Shown: positions 25,758-38,570, counted from the first letter of the stretch. The stretch is 64,000 nucleotides of DNA from Purshia tridentata (GCA_003254885.1 QANT01003481.1:50179-114178); one strand, 5' to 3'. Translations and numbers: made by a program. Notes: generated by a model not told the origin, from the sequence alone.

Positions 25758-26905
25758 CAAGGAATGTAATTTCGATTTCGTTGGAAATTTCGATCAAATT
25801 TCGATTTCGCTAGGGTTTAGACAAAAACAACAGAAATTGCTATCAAACGATGGAAATTTTAAATGAAACTTTACAATATGCTTATTTAACATATTATCTA
25901 CTACATTTATAAAAAAACATCGAAGGAACTCAACTATATTGTAGGTTTCATGTGATATTAAGTGCATATAATGTGCGCTGGAGGTAAATTTTATTAATAA
26001 AATGCTACCCTAATTAATAAATTATAATTATAATACCTTTATAAATTATACTTCAATAATAAATCATAAATTATATAATCTATACACTAATCCTATGGTC
26101 CTCATATACAATATAATCTATATTCTATATTTTTTGAGATATGATATAATATAACTTATAAGATATTAAGGTTTAAATCCTTTAGAATATTTTTAATTTT
26201 TTTTTATATAAAAATGTATTAGAATCTAGATTTAAAAATAATACTACATAAAACTCGCTAAACCAAACCCCAAACCCCAAACCAAATCCCAAATCATTTT
26301 TTTTTTTTTATTTCCAATTGCCCAAAGGCTCAACCTCAATCAACCTTAAAAAGGCTAAACCCTTTTTTTATTATTTTTTTCCTTCATTTTTCCTTCAAGC
26401 ATCTCTATGGATCTTCCACCTCCAAACGCAGTCCAGCCTGCCGTCGTTCCCTGCCGTCGAAACCTACCAAAAACCAAGCTCAGCCTCTTCTCTTCCTCCT
26501 TCCCCAGTCTCAGCTCTTTTCAAAACTCAATCTCCTCTATTTCTCCTTTGATCTCCAAAAAAGCTAAACAAAACCCAAGAATTCCAATCCCAAACCTAGA
26601 AATTTCATCTAGGCAAAGAGTTTGATTCGAAATTTTACCGAAATTTTCCAAAATTTCACCGAAATTCACCGAAATTTCACCGAAATTTCAGTAGTCTATC
26701 CCGAAATTTTACCATATCACCACAAATTCTCTCTTAAAATTTTACCATATCACCACAAATTCTCTCTTAAAATTTCCCCGAAATTTCCCTGAAATTTCTG
26801 AAATTTTACCAAAAAATGGCTGAAATGATGATTTCGTATCGGGACCCTCCAAAAACGATAATTTCGGCGAAATTTCGCCGAAATTACCGAAATTACACTC
26901 CTTGA
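25758..26905. mobile_element. Non-autonomous DNA transposon, hAT-like by ends
   Basis: The ends are inverted repeats: CAAGGAATGTAATTTCG on the left and the reverse complement of CAAGGAGTGTAATTTCGG on the right. They are flanked by an 8-bp near-perfect direct repeat, AGTCCATT (25750-25757) and AGTTCATT (26906-26913). CA-starting ends with an 8-bp target duplication fit the hAT superfamily; that assignment is inference. The interior lacks a transposase frame. Subterminal CGAAATTTC-type motifs are densely repeated at about 26635-26895 on the right and 25765-25810 on the left. A 33-bp unit is tandemly duplicated at about 26704-26769. Confidence 0.72.
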
Positions 26906-27623
26906 GTTCATTTAATAGTTTAACCTGCTAATAACCTATCATATGTAAGTCTTTGTATTGTATGCAGTCATAATTAAATCCCTAACAAAATAAAACTCAA
27001 ATTTTAAAATTTTAAAATTCATACATTTTGAGAAACCCTACTAAATCATTCTTCTTCTTTTTTCGGCCAAAGCCTACTATATCATTCTTAAACACACTCA
27101 AATAAGCCTTAATCAATCCAAAATAAAAGTATTAGAAAACAAGTAGAAAATAGAGAAAACGTTTGTTAGCATTTACGAGTGATACTAAACTACAATATAC
27201 GATCGATCAGCCCATTCATTGATTTATCAATGATATTTTAACAATGCATGCACCGTTATCAATATTGTAATTTATTTACATTTGATTGATATATAATTAT
27301 ACTTATATCCCTAACCAAAAAAAAAAAATCACAATTTCATATCATAAAACTTTAAATCCCTTAAAATCTACTAAAAATCAAATATTTTTTGTTTTTACCA
27401 AGAACTAAAAATCATATCTAAACACACTAAAATAAGGCTTAATCATTTAACAAAATAGAAAATCAAGTAGAATATAGGATACCAAAAAATTAAAAACAGT
27501 AAAACACCCAATAGACTATAGTACACCATAACCATGGGGTTGGGAAAGGACATAAAAGAAGCCGAGAAGAGGGCCGATTGAACGCGATAAAAAGTGGAAT
27601 TCGGCCTAAAAAAAAATCCGTAA

Positions 27624-27640
27624 CCCGGCCCATAAAGACA
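27624..27640 (+). promoter_or_regulatory. Site II-like GGCCCA motif upstream of RHIP1
   Basis: A GGCCCA (reverse complement TGGGCC) lies about 135 bp before the RHIP1 ATG. Site II/TGGGCC motifs are typical of promoters of plant genes expressed in dividing or metabolically active cells. No clear TATA box accompanies it. Confidence 0.3.
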
Positions 27641-27764
27641 AGGTAGCAATTAAGCATTACCACCCGACCCGATAACAACACCGATTGCGCGAACCATGGC
27701 CAACGAGCTCGACAATTTTGCAGCTAAAGAAATCAGAGAGTGAACAAGCTCATTTGCATTAGCA

Positions 27765-29075
27765 ATGGCGACGGAACCAGAAAAATCGTCACAGGAGAAT
27801 CCACTCCTATCTTCCAGCGGCTCCATAAGCCACAGTGCCCAAGCCCTGGGGCAACCCGCCACGCTTTGGATCGACTATGCGGTCGAGCAGTCTCGGCTTT
27901 ACCAGAAGACCATCGAAGAGACCTACGAGTCCCTCATGGAAGCTTCTAAGTCACGTTTATCTGAGATTCGATCCACCTCCGCTGCTCATTTGAGCCAAAC
28001 CATTGTAAAGACAGATTCCCTCTAGTCTCGTTTTTTCTTTTTATTTTTTAATTTCCTGTTTGGTTCATCAGAAAACCTCGGAAACAATGCAAAACGAATG
28101 AATATATTTCATCCTTTATTGAAGTATATGGTATTTTTTAACTATTAGCATTTTAGACTGGTTGGTCCTGAGATAAAAGAAAAATCTTGTGTATTTGTAA
28201 GCCTCATTTTAATATCAAAGAGTCACTGCAATTTCGAATGTTTGAATTGTAGAATTCTACTATGTTTTTCCATGGAGGAAAATTTGAATAAAGAAATTAG
28301 GATTGTAAGTATGGATTTATTGTGTGTGTAATGTTGATTCGGATAATTGGAAATTTTTTTGCACCATGCCAAAACTAATTTTTTTAGTCATTTTTTGATG
28401 AATGCACACCAAGCACTTGTTTTCTAGGAAATAAAGGTGTCTTTTGAAATTTTTAATTTTATTTGGATTTAAGCAGTTTGAAATATAAACAATTTCAACC
28501 TTTTTTTCAGAAACCAATTCAGAATAAGTTTCTGTTTTTTTTTTCTTTCTCAAGGAAATTATCATTAACAATAAGTATATAGTTATTTGAGTTGGAATTT
28601 CTGTATGTAGGACTCCTTGGAAGATGTCAAGTCTAATTATAGTGCTTATGAAAATATTTTATTTGGAAAGATTAAAGGTTAGTGTTGGTTCATCATTTTA
28701 TTTCATTTTTTTTTAAGTTGAGTTTTTGGTTTCTTTATGTTTAGAAGTGTCTGTTTACACTTATTTGGTGCAGAGGGTGTTCTTGTTGCGGCTTCACATC
28801 CAATGATTACATGCGGAGTTGCTACTGGTTTAGGGTTTGTGGCTCTCAAAAGTATGGGTTCAAGTTCTTTAGCAGATTATACCATATTTATCAGTTTTCA
28901 AAAGTTGCATGCTTTCATAATTCAGTTGCTATGTAGACCATAAAAAGCTTTAAACATTCTTATAGAACTTCAAAGCTTTGTTTTATTTCCTATTCTACTA
29001 GGTAGCTGAGGAAATTTTCTTACATAAGCCAAAAAAAAAAAAAAAAAAAANNNNNNNNNNNNNNNNNNNNNNNNN

Positions 29076-29116
<41 letters not shown>

Positions 29117-32100
29117 CAATGTTGAATCTTGTGGATGTCACTGGTATAGATGACCTGCAAAACCTGCACATGCAAGTTCAGGATTCCATATTAGATTCCA
29201 TCCTAAACAAGTGGACTGCATTGTAGATCTAATCCCAATTTAGGTTGTTAGAATTTTTCTTAAATATCAAGTATAAACCCATGTACATTGCCCATAATTA
29301 CCTTGTTATCTGCAGGACCACGGCACTTCTTGTACCACAAAACCTTGCGCCTTTTTGTGAGTGAAGAGGTAAGCATGGATGCTATTTAAGACACTTTCCA
29401 GTTGTATTGTTAGCATCACCAACTCCTTTCAGACAGAGAGTGAATGTTCTCATTTAGGGCACTGTATATCTCTGTAACAATGACCCTAGAGATGGAGTGT
29501 AGTATTTAATGGAATATTTATGGTTCACACATAAATTTTAAAGATCCAAAAGACCACCTAATTGTGGCCACTCCCCATTTAAGTATGTATTCTTTAATCA
29601 CATGTACTATTCTTGCCAGCAGTCTTAGCATTCTTTAAACCCAATGTTTAGAAGGTTGATTCATACTCTTTATTTGTAATGGAGAAAATAGAACAAGAAA
29701 ATGATGAGGAATAAATCTAAACCATGAGGTATTATTTTCCTCTAGAACCAATCCAGCTGATATTATAATATTCCAAATATTACAGTATCATGTGCATTTA
29801 GATGGATTTAAGAATGGATTTTTATTTTTATTTATTAGCATGAAATGATTACTTTGGACTTATTTACGAGGATTCAAGTAATTTGGAATGCTTTCATACC
29901 AACAATTGTGATGTTTTGTTGCCATGTATTTGGTGCTTGATGTTTCTACTTGAGAATGTGGTACATTTTGTGTAATATAGCATATTGAAGCATATGGCAC
30001 ATACTTATAATATCATATATGGAATTCGCTTCAACACTTGTTTCTGGGTGTAGTCCTTACTTTCCAGAGCTGATGCTAAAGTAAAGGAGTTGAGACATTC
30101 CATTGACCTTCTAAAGGCTGAAAGTGAAAAATTAGAGGTAAATTCTCTCTCTCTCCCCCCCCCCTTCCCCTTTTTCCCTCTCAAACCTGTTGATGCTTTC
30201 TTAGTTTTAGTTCTTCTCTATTGGTTGGTTGTGACTTATGGGAGGCAATATATTTAATGATAAGATAATTTTTTGGAAAGAACATAGGCACACTCTTATG
30301 CAAAGGACATTTATGAAGAATATTGGATGTCCTTACCAGTTGGCAATATTCTTTCCTGAAAATAAGTAAGATGTGTTGCCTTTTTTTTTTTTGGTCAATA
30401 TGGATTTTTTGCAGATGAAAGGTTGTCACCCACACATCATGTCAAGATAATTTGAACTTATCAAACATTTTTTGTAGTTGCTCACACCGTCACACCAAAA
30501 GTTTGAAAAATGGAACTTTTGGGTGCAGTAACCCACCTCAACTTTTCAAAAGGTCTGCCACTGGTTCCCACAGAACTTGACACACACTTAACTGGAAAAC
30601 AATAAAGTTCAAAGGTCTGATGTCACCTGAAAAGTGACAATGGATGAGAAAGATTTTCCTATGACCATCAAATACAACTTTTAGGTCGGAGGCCACCTGA
30701 CAATGAATGAGGAAGATTTTTCTTTGTGAATCAAATACAACTTAGAGGTAGCCTATCAAATTAATGGGCAAGAAAAACTGTTGCTTTAACAAGCTGAGGA
30801 GGATGGAATCATTCTTCTATTAACATGAGCAAAATTTTGACTACATGATCAAAATATAACTTGACTTGAGGGAGAAAATATTTTTCAAAAGGCAGACGTA
30901 CACTCTGGTTGATAGAATAACATTTGTACATTAATAAATTGAAATAAAAGACTTTCAAAAAAAAAGATAAGTAGTTGTTTGTAGAATGGGAGGTCCTGTT
31001 CAATAATGTGCATCAAGCTTCTTGTCTGTCTAACTTAGGACCTGGAAGGGCTGGGGTTGATATTGTAATGTGATATGTCTATGAAGCTGTTGTTGTAGGA
31101 CAATTTGTCCATTCATGTATTCAGATTGTGATGGTCATATGTGTTTGCTATTTAGTTGATGCCTTGGAGGAATACACCATAGACTTCATTAGCTACTAAC
31201 TGTGAGAAGAGTTGTTGCGGAGATTAGTTCTAGCAGTCAGTGTTAATCATCTCTTGTAGTGACATTAGGTGAGGTCTATCCTAGAGAAAAAAAAAACCTA
31301 GTATTATTTGAAGTTGCTAGAGCTACTTTAAGCCAAAAAAGGAAGTGATGATTGTGAGAAATAATATTAGGTTGCTAATCCCAGTATAAACAAATGAGAA
31401 TAATTGAAAAATGAGAAAGGCCTGCAATGAACTGTAACTGTTATGGTTATGTGGCTGAGAACATCTGATTATTGAGAATGCAGAATTGTGAAAGAACCAA
31501 AAGATAAAAGAAGAAAATGAATACATATTTGAAAAGAGGGACTAAAATTTTCTTATGTGTATTCATTGCTTTAAATGTTTATTTGTCTACTCAAAAATCA
31601 TGATATGTTGATTCTTGTCTATTGCGAGCGACTGACCAACCAGGAAAAGAAAAAAAGATACAGAAGAGTTTACTCTGTAGACATGACAAATAAGATTATA
31701 TCAGCTGCAAACTTTGATAGATTACAAACTCACTTAGGTGGATTTTAACATAGTGCCTATTCTGATGTTTCAAGTTGTCGCTTGCTTTATTGAGCATCAT
31801 ATCTAATATGAGAAAGAATGCATAAGAATCCAACTCATTATATAGTTGTTGTTTTCAGAAGAGGGCAGTACATGCTGAAGAGGAATTGATACGGGGAAGG
31901 ACAAAACTCAGGTTGGAATTTATAAAAGCGGAGCTGTTATAATCCACTCCTTTTTTCATTATACTTACTTTTCATATTCAAACTTTTATTCAATGGCAGA
32001 CAAACAGGGAAACAAATCCAAAGTGTGATTCGCTCAGCTTATAAGATTGAAAGACAAGCTGCGGGTATGCAAATACTTAACTCTAGAATTTGTTGACATT

Positions 32101-32606
32101 AAACAATTAAAGTGGAGTAAAAATGAACCATTTTGCTTCTTTTAATTCTACATTGTTTTTCATTATATCAGGTTTAAAAGATGCCCTTGGAGAACTTCCT
32201 AGAAGAGAAGCATCTCTGTTCCGGTCACAAGTAAGTTATTGATCATAATATTGCACTTAATTACTTCTTTCTTCTACTGAAGTCAAAAAGATCAAAGTAC
32301 TTAAAACTCACGGATAAGAAAACTGCTAATAAAATGACATTTTAAAGCGTGCATCATCTTGGAAAGCATGTTACTCGCGGAGGACAAAACAAAATCTCCC
32401 TGTGCAAATCCTTTTGCTTTTCTAAAGATCCACCGACTTGTATGAAATATTCCTGGTTATGAAACTTATGTACAGTTTTTTCTAGAAGTGCTAATCTTGG
32501 GCTGTCTGGCTGGCAGGTTTCCAAACTAGCTTCTGAGGCAAAGAAAGAAAGGAATGATTTGACAAAGGAGGTCACAAAGATTAGCAATTATGGGATCTCA
32601 GTCTGA
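27765..32606 (+). CDS. RHIP1: RGS1-HXK1-interacting protein 1 (RHIP1) homologue, 9 exons
   Basis: Exons: 27765-28004, 28611-28677, 28774-28851, 29316-29368, 30054-30137, 31859-31911, 32000-32064, 32172-32230, 32517-32606; the joined frame is 789 nt, 262 aa, with GT-AG introns throughout. The first ~35 residues are polar and unstructured. Next comes a conserved amphipathic segment (LWIDYAVEQSRLYQKT, about 35-50) with a short Ser/Arg helix to residue 80, then a hydrophobic stretch at about 105-128 (VAASHPMITCGVATGLGFVA) that could span or dip into a membrane. From about 147 to the end it is a Lys/Glu/Arg-rich coiled coil ending SNYGISV. In Arabidopsis the family member binds the 7TM RGS1 protein and hexokinase 1 and links glucose sensing to G-protein signalling; that function is transferred by resemblance. 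An unfilled gap lies in intron 3 (29051-29075). The ATG is in good context (GCAATGGCG). Confidence 0.88.
29031..29112. other. Assembly gap (25 N) in a poly-A run
   Basis: Twenty-five Ns (29051-29075) are flanked by 20 and 37 A residues inside RHIP1 intron 3. The true sequence and length are unknown; a poly-A-tailed insertion at this point cannot be excluded. Confidence 0.97.
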
Positions 32607-33726
32607 GAATTCTTTCACTGGAATTCCCTCATTAGATTGACATCATCCAAGTGTCAATAAGTGAATGAAATACAGTTCTTGTAACATTTTGCTCATGAGT
32701 TTTGTAGAAGGCAGTATTTGCTTAAGAATACAAATTTATCGGTTTGTCATTCTCTCCCATTGGCAGGAGATACAGGTCATAGAGCAAAAGTTTGAGCTTG
32801 TGATTTCCACCACAGGCTGATACTTACCTACAGAACTTACCAAACTTACTATATGATGAAAAACTTTTCAAGATTTTTACTTGGTGTACCTATTTCAATT
32901 GGTAAGATTTTATCTTCTGCTATATCTGGAACCTTGTATTCCAAGAAACTAATTCCTTGGCATAAATTGGCATGCCATATGTTATGGGCTGAGATTGCTA
33001 TTCGATCCAAAAGGATAACCTGTGAGATACTGCCAACCCATTCGTATAAGCTTTAAAGCTTAAGATCCAAAACCTATCCAATATGGGATTGTACCCGACT
33101 AAAATTATACAAATTGTATGTTGGATGCAGCTACCCACGAGCTTATGAGTATCTGCATGCTGATGTGTCTCTCTCAATCACATGGCCTATCATATGGCGA
33201 GCAAGTTTTATGCATAATAGGCATAGAAATGGTAATGACAAATAATTTGTGATTTGACCCGACCCGACCCCTTTCATTTTTTCATACTAAGCTTGACTTC
33301 ATGCCTCTACAAGTCAATGGCTTTATGGTTTTTTTTTCTTTAAATGTTGGGCCTTTCAAAAACCCCAATTTGTGCTTTGGATTCATTACAGATGCCCAAC
33401 TGCCCCTTGCAACCCTTGCAAGCTTCCATTCATCTAATGCCAATGCCCCAATCATCTGAATCTCTGATCTAATGTTTCCTTTTTAGCAGGAGAAATGTGA
33501 AGGAGCCGTAACAAAAGAAAAGAAAATAAAAGATAAGAGAGAATATTCGTTCAGTCTCATCTGCCACTTTATCACGTGCAATTCCACCCCCATCACGCCC
33601 GCTTTGTTTTTAAAAAGCAAGGCAATGGCATTGGCATTGGTAGTTGAAATTTGCTTAACCTATTTAAACCACCACCCCCCCACCGGTCTACCAAAATTCA
33701 ATAAATAAACTTAAATACATTTAATT
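32607..33726. other. Intergenic region downstream of RHIP1
   Basis: Contains the presumed RHIP1 3' end followed by non-coding DNA. A 67-codon frame at 32853-33056 has no recognisable features. I see no promoter or RNA gene. Confidence 0.5.
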
Positions 33727-33729
33727 TTA

Positions 33730-34135
33730 GGGTAAATAGTCATTTTGGTACCCAGACAATTACACTTGTATCAGTTTGATCCCCAGACTTCTAATTTGAA
33801 AAATTAAGGACTCTAACTTTTTCAATTTTGTCAATTAAAGGCTTTTTCAGCAATTTGCACATTTTTTATACAAATTTATGTTTTTATAACACCATGTAAA
33901 ATCCTTTTTGAGTGTAAAATGATTTCTTTTAGTTAAATCTTACTTTTTTTTCTTCATGCATCATTTTTTTCTCGTTTATTTCTTGCTAAATTTGGATGAA
34001 AAATGTCTAAATTGATGAAAAAGTCCTTAATTGGTAAAATTGAAAAAGTCAGAATCCTTAATTTTCTAAATTGGAAGTCTGAGCACCAAACTGATACAAG
34101 TGTAATAGTCTGGGGACTAAAATGACTATTTACCC
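33730..34135. repeat. Long-hairpin MITE (Tourist/Harbinger-like) with TTA target duplication
   Basis: Exact TTA direct repeats (33727-33729 and 34136-34138) flank terminal inverted repeats beginning GGGTAAATAGTCATTTT. The arms stay alignable for about 85 bp or more, including the shared ATTACACTTGTATCAGTTTG, so a transcript would fold into a long hairpin. TTA duplications and a GGG start fit PIF/Harbinger MITEs. It lies only 137 bp beyond the GATA-factor stop codon, so it may fall in that gene's 3' untranslated region. Confidence 0.88.
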
Positions 34136-34272
34136 TTAATTTAATTTATACTCAACCAAAAAAACTTTTGAATTTGGATAAAATAACCAAAGATGTAGTA
34201 GAAATATTACTATCCCATCCCAATTTCACATTCAAAGGCCCGTTGCTGATACACCGACACGTGTGTTACACG

Positions 34273-35148
34273 TCAGCAGACTTGAAACCCATTGCGGTGA
34301 AGATAGAATTGCTGCTGCTCTTGCTCTTGCTGCTGTTGTGGCTCTTCTCGGTGGTTGTGTGGCCGCGAAAGCTCTTTTTGGCGACGGAGCTCCATGACCT
34401 TACGGTGCGAGTTCGAGTGCTGAGTCAGCACGAAAGTGGGACTCGCGGCGGGTCGGTATTCGGGCACAAGCCGGCCCGACTTGTATCGCACGCCGCAGGC
34501 ATTGCAGAGCGTCTTCGGGCCCATTGGGCCAGCCCGCCACTGCGGGGTCTTCTCCGACGCGCAGTGCGCGCACCTTCGCGTCGTCGTGGGAGCTTCCGCT
34601 GCTTCTCGCTTGGGCTTCGGCTTGGGAGAGTTGGTCTCAGATGGACCGGCCCAGGTTGAGTCGAAATTGGCGGCAGTGGCTGGTTTGGAGCGCTTGGTGC
34701 GGACTCGGCTTGTGGTAGAAAACGACTTGTCGTTTTGAGGGAAGGAGAGGGATCCGGAGAGCTCGGCGGTGGGGAAGTCGGTGAAGGAGTCGTCGACAAA
34801 GCGTGACAGCCACTCCAGCTCCGCCACATCATCACTCTAGAAATCCACCCAAAAATAAATAAATAAATATCCCAAAATTAAAATGTAAGAAAATTACATA
34901 TAAAAAACTCAATTTTTTAAAAAGGGGAAATGTGGGCATACGGGGAGACAGAGGTCGTTGGAGAATAAGTCGGTGGAGGGAGGGAGGAAGAGGGTGGGGT
35001 TTGGGTGGTGTTGAGGCGGCGGAGGGTGGTGGTGGTGGTCGGAGTCGGTGGAGGAAGTGGAGGAGGAGAAGAGTTCGTCGTTGGACAAGTCGAGAAGGTC
35101 GTCGATGGGAAAGTAGTCTTGCCCAGCTGATCCGTACATGTCCTCCAT
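34273..35148 (-). CDS. GATA-type zinc-finger transcription factor (subfamily A, GATA2/4/12-like), 2 exons
   Basis: Exons 35148-34942 and 34836-34273; 771 nt, 256 aa, one GT-AG intron of 105 bp. The N-terminus is acidic with Ser and His/Pro runs (about residues 12-55). The segment [16 protein letters not shown] (about 70-85) is a hallmark of the plant subfamily A. A basic stretch (RTKRSK, about 115-120) may act in nuclear import. The single class IV GATA finger is C158-X2-C161-X18-C180-X2-C183, containing [15 protein letters not shown] and VRYKSGRL, which reads WGATAR-type sites. A Gln/Glu-rich tail ends the protein. Related Arabidopsis proteins act in light and hormone responses. The exon 1 ATG is the only one giving the conserved acidic N-terminus. 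A transposon hairpin lies just downstream. Confidence 0.93.
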
Positions 35149-35270
35149 TATTCTTGATTTCTGACTTTCAAGTTTGTGGGTTTACAGAGACAGACACAAA
35201 AAGTGAGAAAGTGAAAGAAGAAAATGGTCTCTGGCTCTCAGCTCTCTAGCTAGCAAACTCTAAGAAGCGC

Positions 35271-35293
35271 AGAGAGAGAGAGAGAGAGAGAGA
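35271..35293 (-). repeat. (CT)n microsatellite in the GATA gene 5' leader
   Basis: A perfect AG run on the plus strand reads as CT on the gene strand, about 125 bp upstream of the GATA ATG, probably inside the untranslated leader. GA/CT repeats near plant start sites can be bound by BBR/BPC-type proteins; no binding is shown here. Confidence 0.8.
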
Positions 35294-36899
35294 TTAAAGA
35301 GGGATTGATATATTGATGGGAGGAGGGAGCAGAGGAACGTGAAGTGAGAGAGTGTAAGGGAGTGAGTGAGGGGGTTTTTAATTTGTGTCTTCTGCCATGC
35401 TCTGCTGCAATGACTGCACTAGTGTCTAGTGCTGCTGCAACCCTCCAAACCCAGTATGGATAATAAGTTAATGACATTGCATTGTTTATTATATTCATCA
35501 TGCTCATGCTGATATGGAAACCGCCAAGTGCATGGACGATTTCATGCAATCATAGACACATGGCTACTCATGCAACCCACCACTGCCCCCCATTTACACA
35601 CACTCTTCACTATGCCAACAGTGGATTTACTGTGGTGTGAGTTTGTGAGTTTTGTGAAATGTCAGTAAAAGGAGTGGCAGATTTATAATTCTTTTTGGAA
35701 AAATTAGAGACACAATTTTAACCCCTGAATATAGACATGGTTTACTTATTTGTTTATTGTATCAGATGCAGTTAGAGTTGCAACTCTGGCAAGTTGAAAG
35801 GTCACTCAAACTTAATCTATGCTTTATTTTTCGAGTTTGGATTTAAGAGAATGGTAAATAAGTGAACTAATTACAATTCAATCTCAATTCAGGTTGGGGT
35901 TGAGTTGGATTGGAATTGCTCAATTTCTTTGAGTTAGACTCAACCAGCTCACAAAATCAAAGAACCGATTGGTTTCAACAAGTGAAAAAAATTATTGATA
36001 AAAATATAATACAATTACCTTAATTAATTAATCACTATAGTTCAAAATTTCATATATTGACAATGTTCAAAATTCAAATAAAACAAAGCAATAATAATTA
36101 CGTCACAACTATATTGCCAATTTGCTACCAAACATCATAGTTTAAGTTTTATTTCACACAAAAATATATAAATTAAAATGCATATTTCAATCTTCTTTTA
36201 AATCTCTAGTTCATCTTGAATAACAATGTATAAACTAAATATTATATTACTAATTTAAACTAAAATGTAATATAATATCTAGATTATAGCATAAAACTAA
36301 TACAAATATGGTTTAGAATTTGGGTTGGAATTCGAGTTTGGGTTTAGGTTGTGCTTATACATGACCTCTACTAAAGCCACACCCAAAAAATTTGAATTGA
36401 GGTCGAGTTCAGATTTAGACAGGTTCTGACTTTTTCAAACCCTCCCATACAGGTTTAAACACCAAGTTGGGTTCAAGCGAGTTCAGATTGACCTGCCCAA
36501 GTTGCACCCCTAGATACTGTGATTGTACCACTTTTGTTCTCTACCATTTGGCCCTTTTTGGTTCCTAATATAAGTATTTTGAAAGACTGGGAATGGTAGC
36601 CAAGATATATCACTTTTATTAACATTCCAATTAATGTTTGGTTTATGTAATAATAGGAATCAAAGTTTGATTAGTTTTCAGTATTACTCTTATCAAGGAG
36701 GGTATATATAAAATCAATATGTATATAACAAAAATGTTATTTTCAATGTATAACAAGGTAATTTGGTCATAAGAACCCAGAATACCATACCCCAGGGCCT
36801 TATGAATTAACGTTCCATAATTATGAGCTACAATACAAGCTAACGTAGCTACTACATCATTAATTTCAATGATCAAAATTTAATGACTAATTAGTATAT

Positions 36900-38570
36900 A
36901 AGAACATCTCTAAAATACTTTAGCAAAATTATTTTTTAAATTCACATTTGCTGACCTATGTGACAATTTGAAGAGTAATATTTGCTACTTGAATTTTTTC
37001 CTCTCCAAAAACTCTTCTAATTTTAAATAAAGCAATACTATCTGACTTCTCTTTTTACTTTTTCTCTTTTTTTTATGACAAGTGCCTATTAACAGCACAT
37101 ATTACAAAGTAATTATTACAACTGAAACTCCAAATTGTTTTTTCCATCTATATCCCTCATTGGATAAAACTAAACAAACTTTAACTCTACTCTTTACCTC
37201 ACTAGCTCACCAAATTATTTATTAACATTTCAATTATTTTTTAAATTTAATGCACATTTACCCGTAAAAATTTCAGAAGTTATTTCACCTTCATTCTCCC
37301 ACCTCTTTCCAGTCCCCAGCCTCCCCCCCGAATTTCTCACCTACGACAACCACCTTCTAGCTCCTCTATGTATATATTTGATATATACAATTTATTTTTC
37401 TGGGTCCTAGAAATTGTTGTAAATTAACTTGCTAAGAATTTGGGTTTGGTTTTGTTTTCTCTTTTAATTTGAATCTCTTTTTATGTTCTTTGTCTTTGTA
37501 TATATACATCTCTGTCCTAATTATTTTTATTTTATCTCAATAAGTGGGTTTGATTGTTAGATTATTACTCAGACTAAAATCCAAAGAGAAAGAGCAATTT
37601 CATGGATTGTGTTGTTGAACCTTTGATTACTTGCCAATTCAAAAATGGATTTCGTCAGCATATGGGTTTAATATCCACTATCTTGTTGCTAGTGAAGTAA
37701 TGAAATGGTTCAATTTGAGTGTTTCACCCTCCAAATCAACAAATCTGCAAATACATCAACCAAACTCAAAGACCCATCAAGCCCAACCCTTTATTTGTTG
37801 TTTGACTGCACACAGAACTAAAAACAAAGAGGTGGAGTCGCTGGACTCTTCCAGACTCATTTGTGGAGCTCAAAAATGCACTTGCCACCGGTGAGAATTC
37901 CGGCCAGAGGAGGAGAAGCTTGAAATGTAAAGCTCTCCAAATGTTGTTGTGGTCAAAGGAGAAGCCTAAACGTTGTTGTGGTTGAAGGAGACACATGAAC
38001 GTTGAGGGAGGAGAAGCATGAACATTGGCCTGATCGAAAGTGAACAAGAAACGCATATTTGGGTAGAGTTAGTGGTAAAGTTAAAAGTTGAATTTGGATA
38101 GAGTTAAGAGTTAATAATTGTTTGGTTTTATTTAATGAGTTCAGCTGATATGTGCTGTTAATGGACACTTGTCATGAAGAAAATGGAGAAAGAAAATGGA
38201 TAAAGTGGAAAGAGAAGGCAGATAGTATTGCCCTTCTAAATATTTGTATCTATTCTATGCACTAATTATTTGTATTTTTTTGTTCACTAATTATTTATAT
38301 TTGTTCTATGCACTAGTTATTTTTAAAGTTTAATTTATTCAATTGAAAATTTATTATTAGAGGAAAGAGAATGAAAATTATATAAGAATTTTAAACCAAT
38401 TAATATTTGAGTAGAGGAGAGAGGGTCCTAGATTTGAAGAGAGATAAATTGAATTTTCAATTGAAGATTCATTTTGAAGAGTCTCTTGGAGCTCAAAATA
38501 TTCTTTTATCTCTTCAAAAAATGAAAAATTCTTTATTTGAAGAATTTTCTGAAGATACTCTAATTATACT
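36900..38570. mobile_element. Putative non-autonomous element with long inverted arms
   Basis: Sequence at about 37040-37125 (GCAATACTATCTGAC, then ATGACAAGTG and TTAACAGCACATAT) is the inverted copy of about 38135-38235. Outward, both flanks begin with related AGAACATCTCTAAAATAC and AGAGTATCTTCAGAAAAT blocks (near 36900 and 38570), suggesting the true ends. No target duplication is clear and the interior has no transposase frame. The boundaries are approximate. Confidence 0.6.

Larger units (their letters stand above)
24690..27560. other. Divergent intergenic region between NOT1 and RHIP1
   Basis: About 3 kb of very AT-rich DNA with no convincing gene. Roughly half is two non-autonomous transposons, at 25077-25380 and 25758-26905. 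The short open frames near 26318-26625 lie inside the second element and have no recognisable domain. From about 26950 to 27450 there is only AT-rich sequence. Confidence 0.6.

Noticed and set aside
26318-26625. Two Pro/Ser-rich plus-strand frames
   Set aside because: They lie inside a non-autonomous transposon, with no domain and no promoter or splice context.
24690-27764. Bidirectional promoter shared by NOT1 and RHIP1
   Set aside because: The start codons are 3.3 kb apart with two transposons between them, too far for a shared core promoter.
34425-34835. 136-codon minus-strand and several plus-strand frames in the GATA locus
   Set aside because: All overlap the GATA finger exon in other registers and contain only low-complexity residues.
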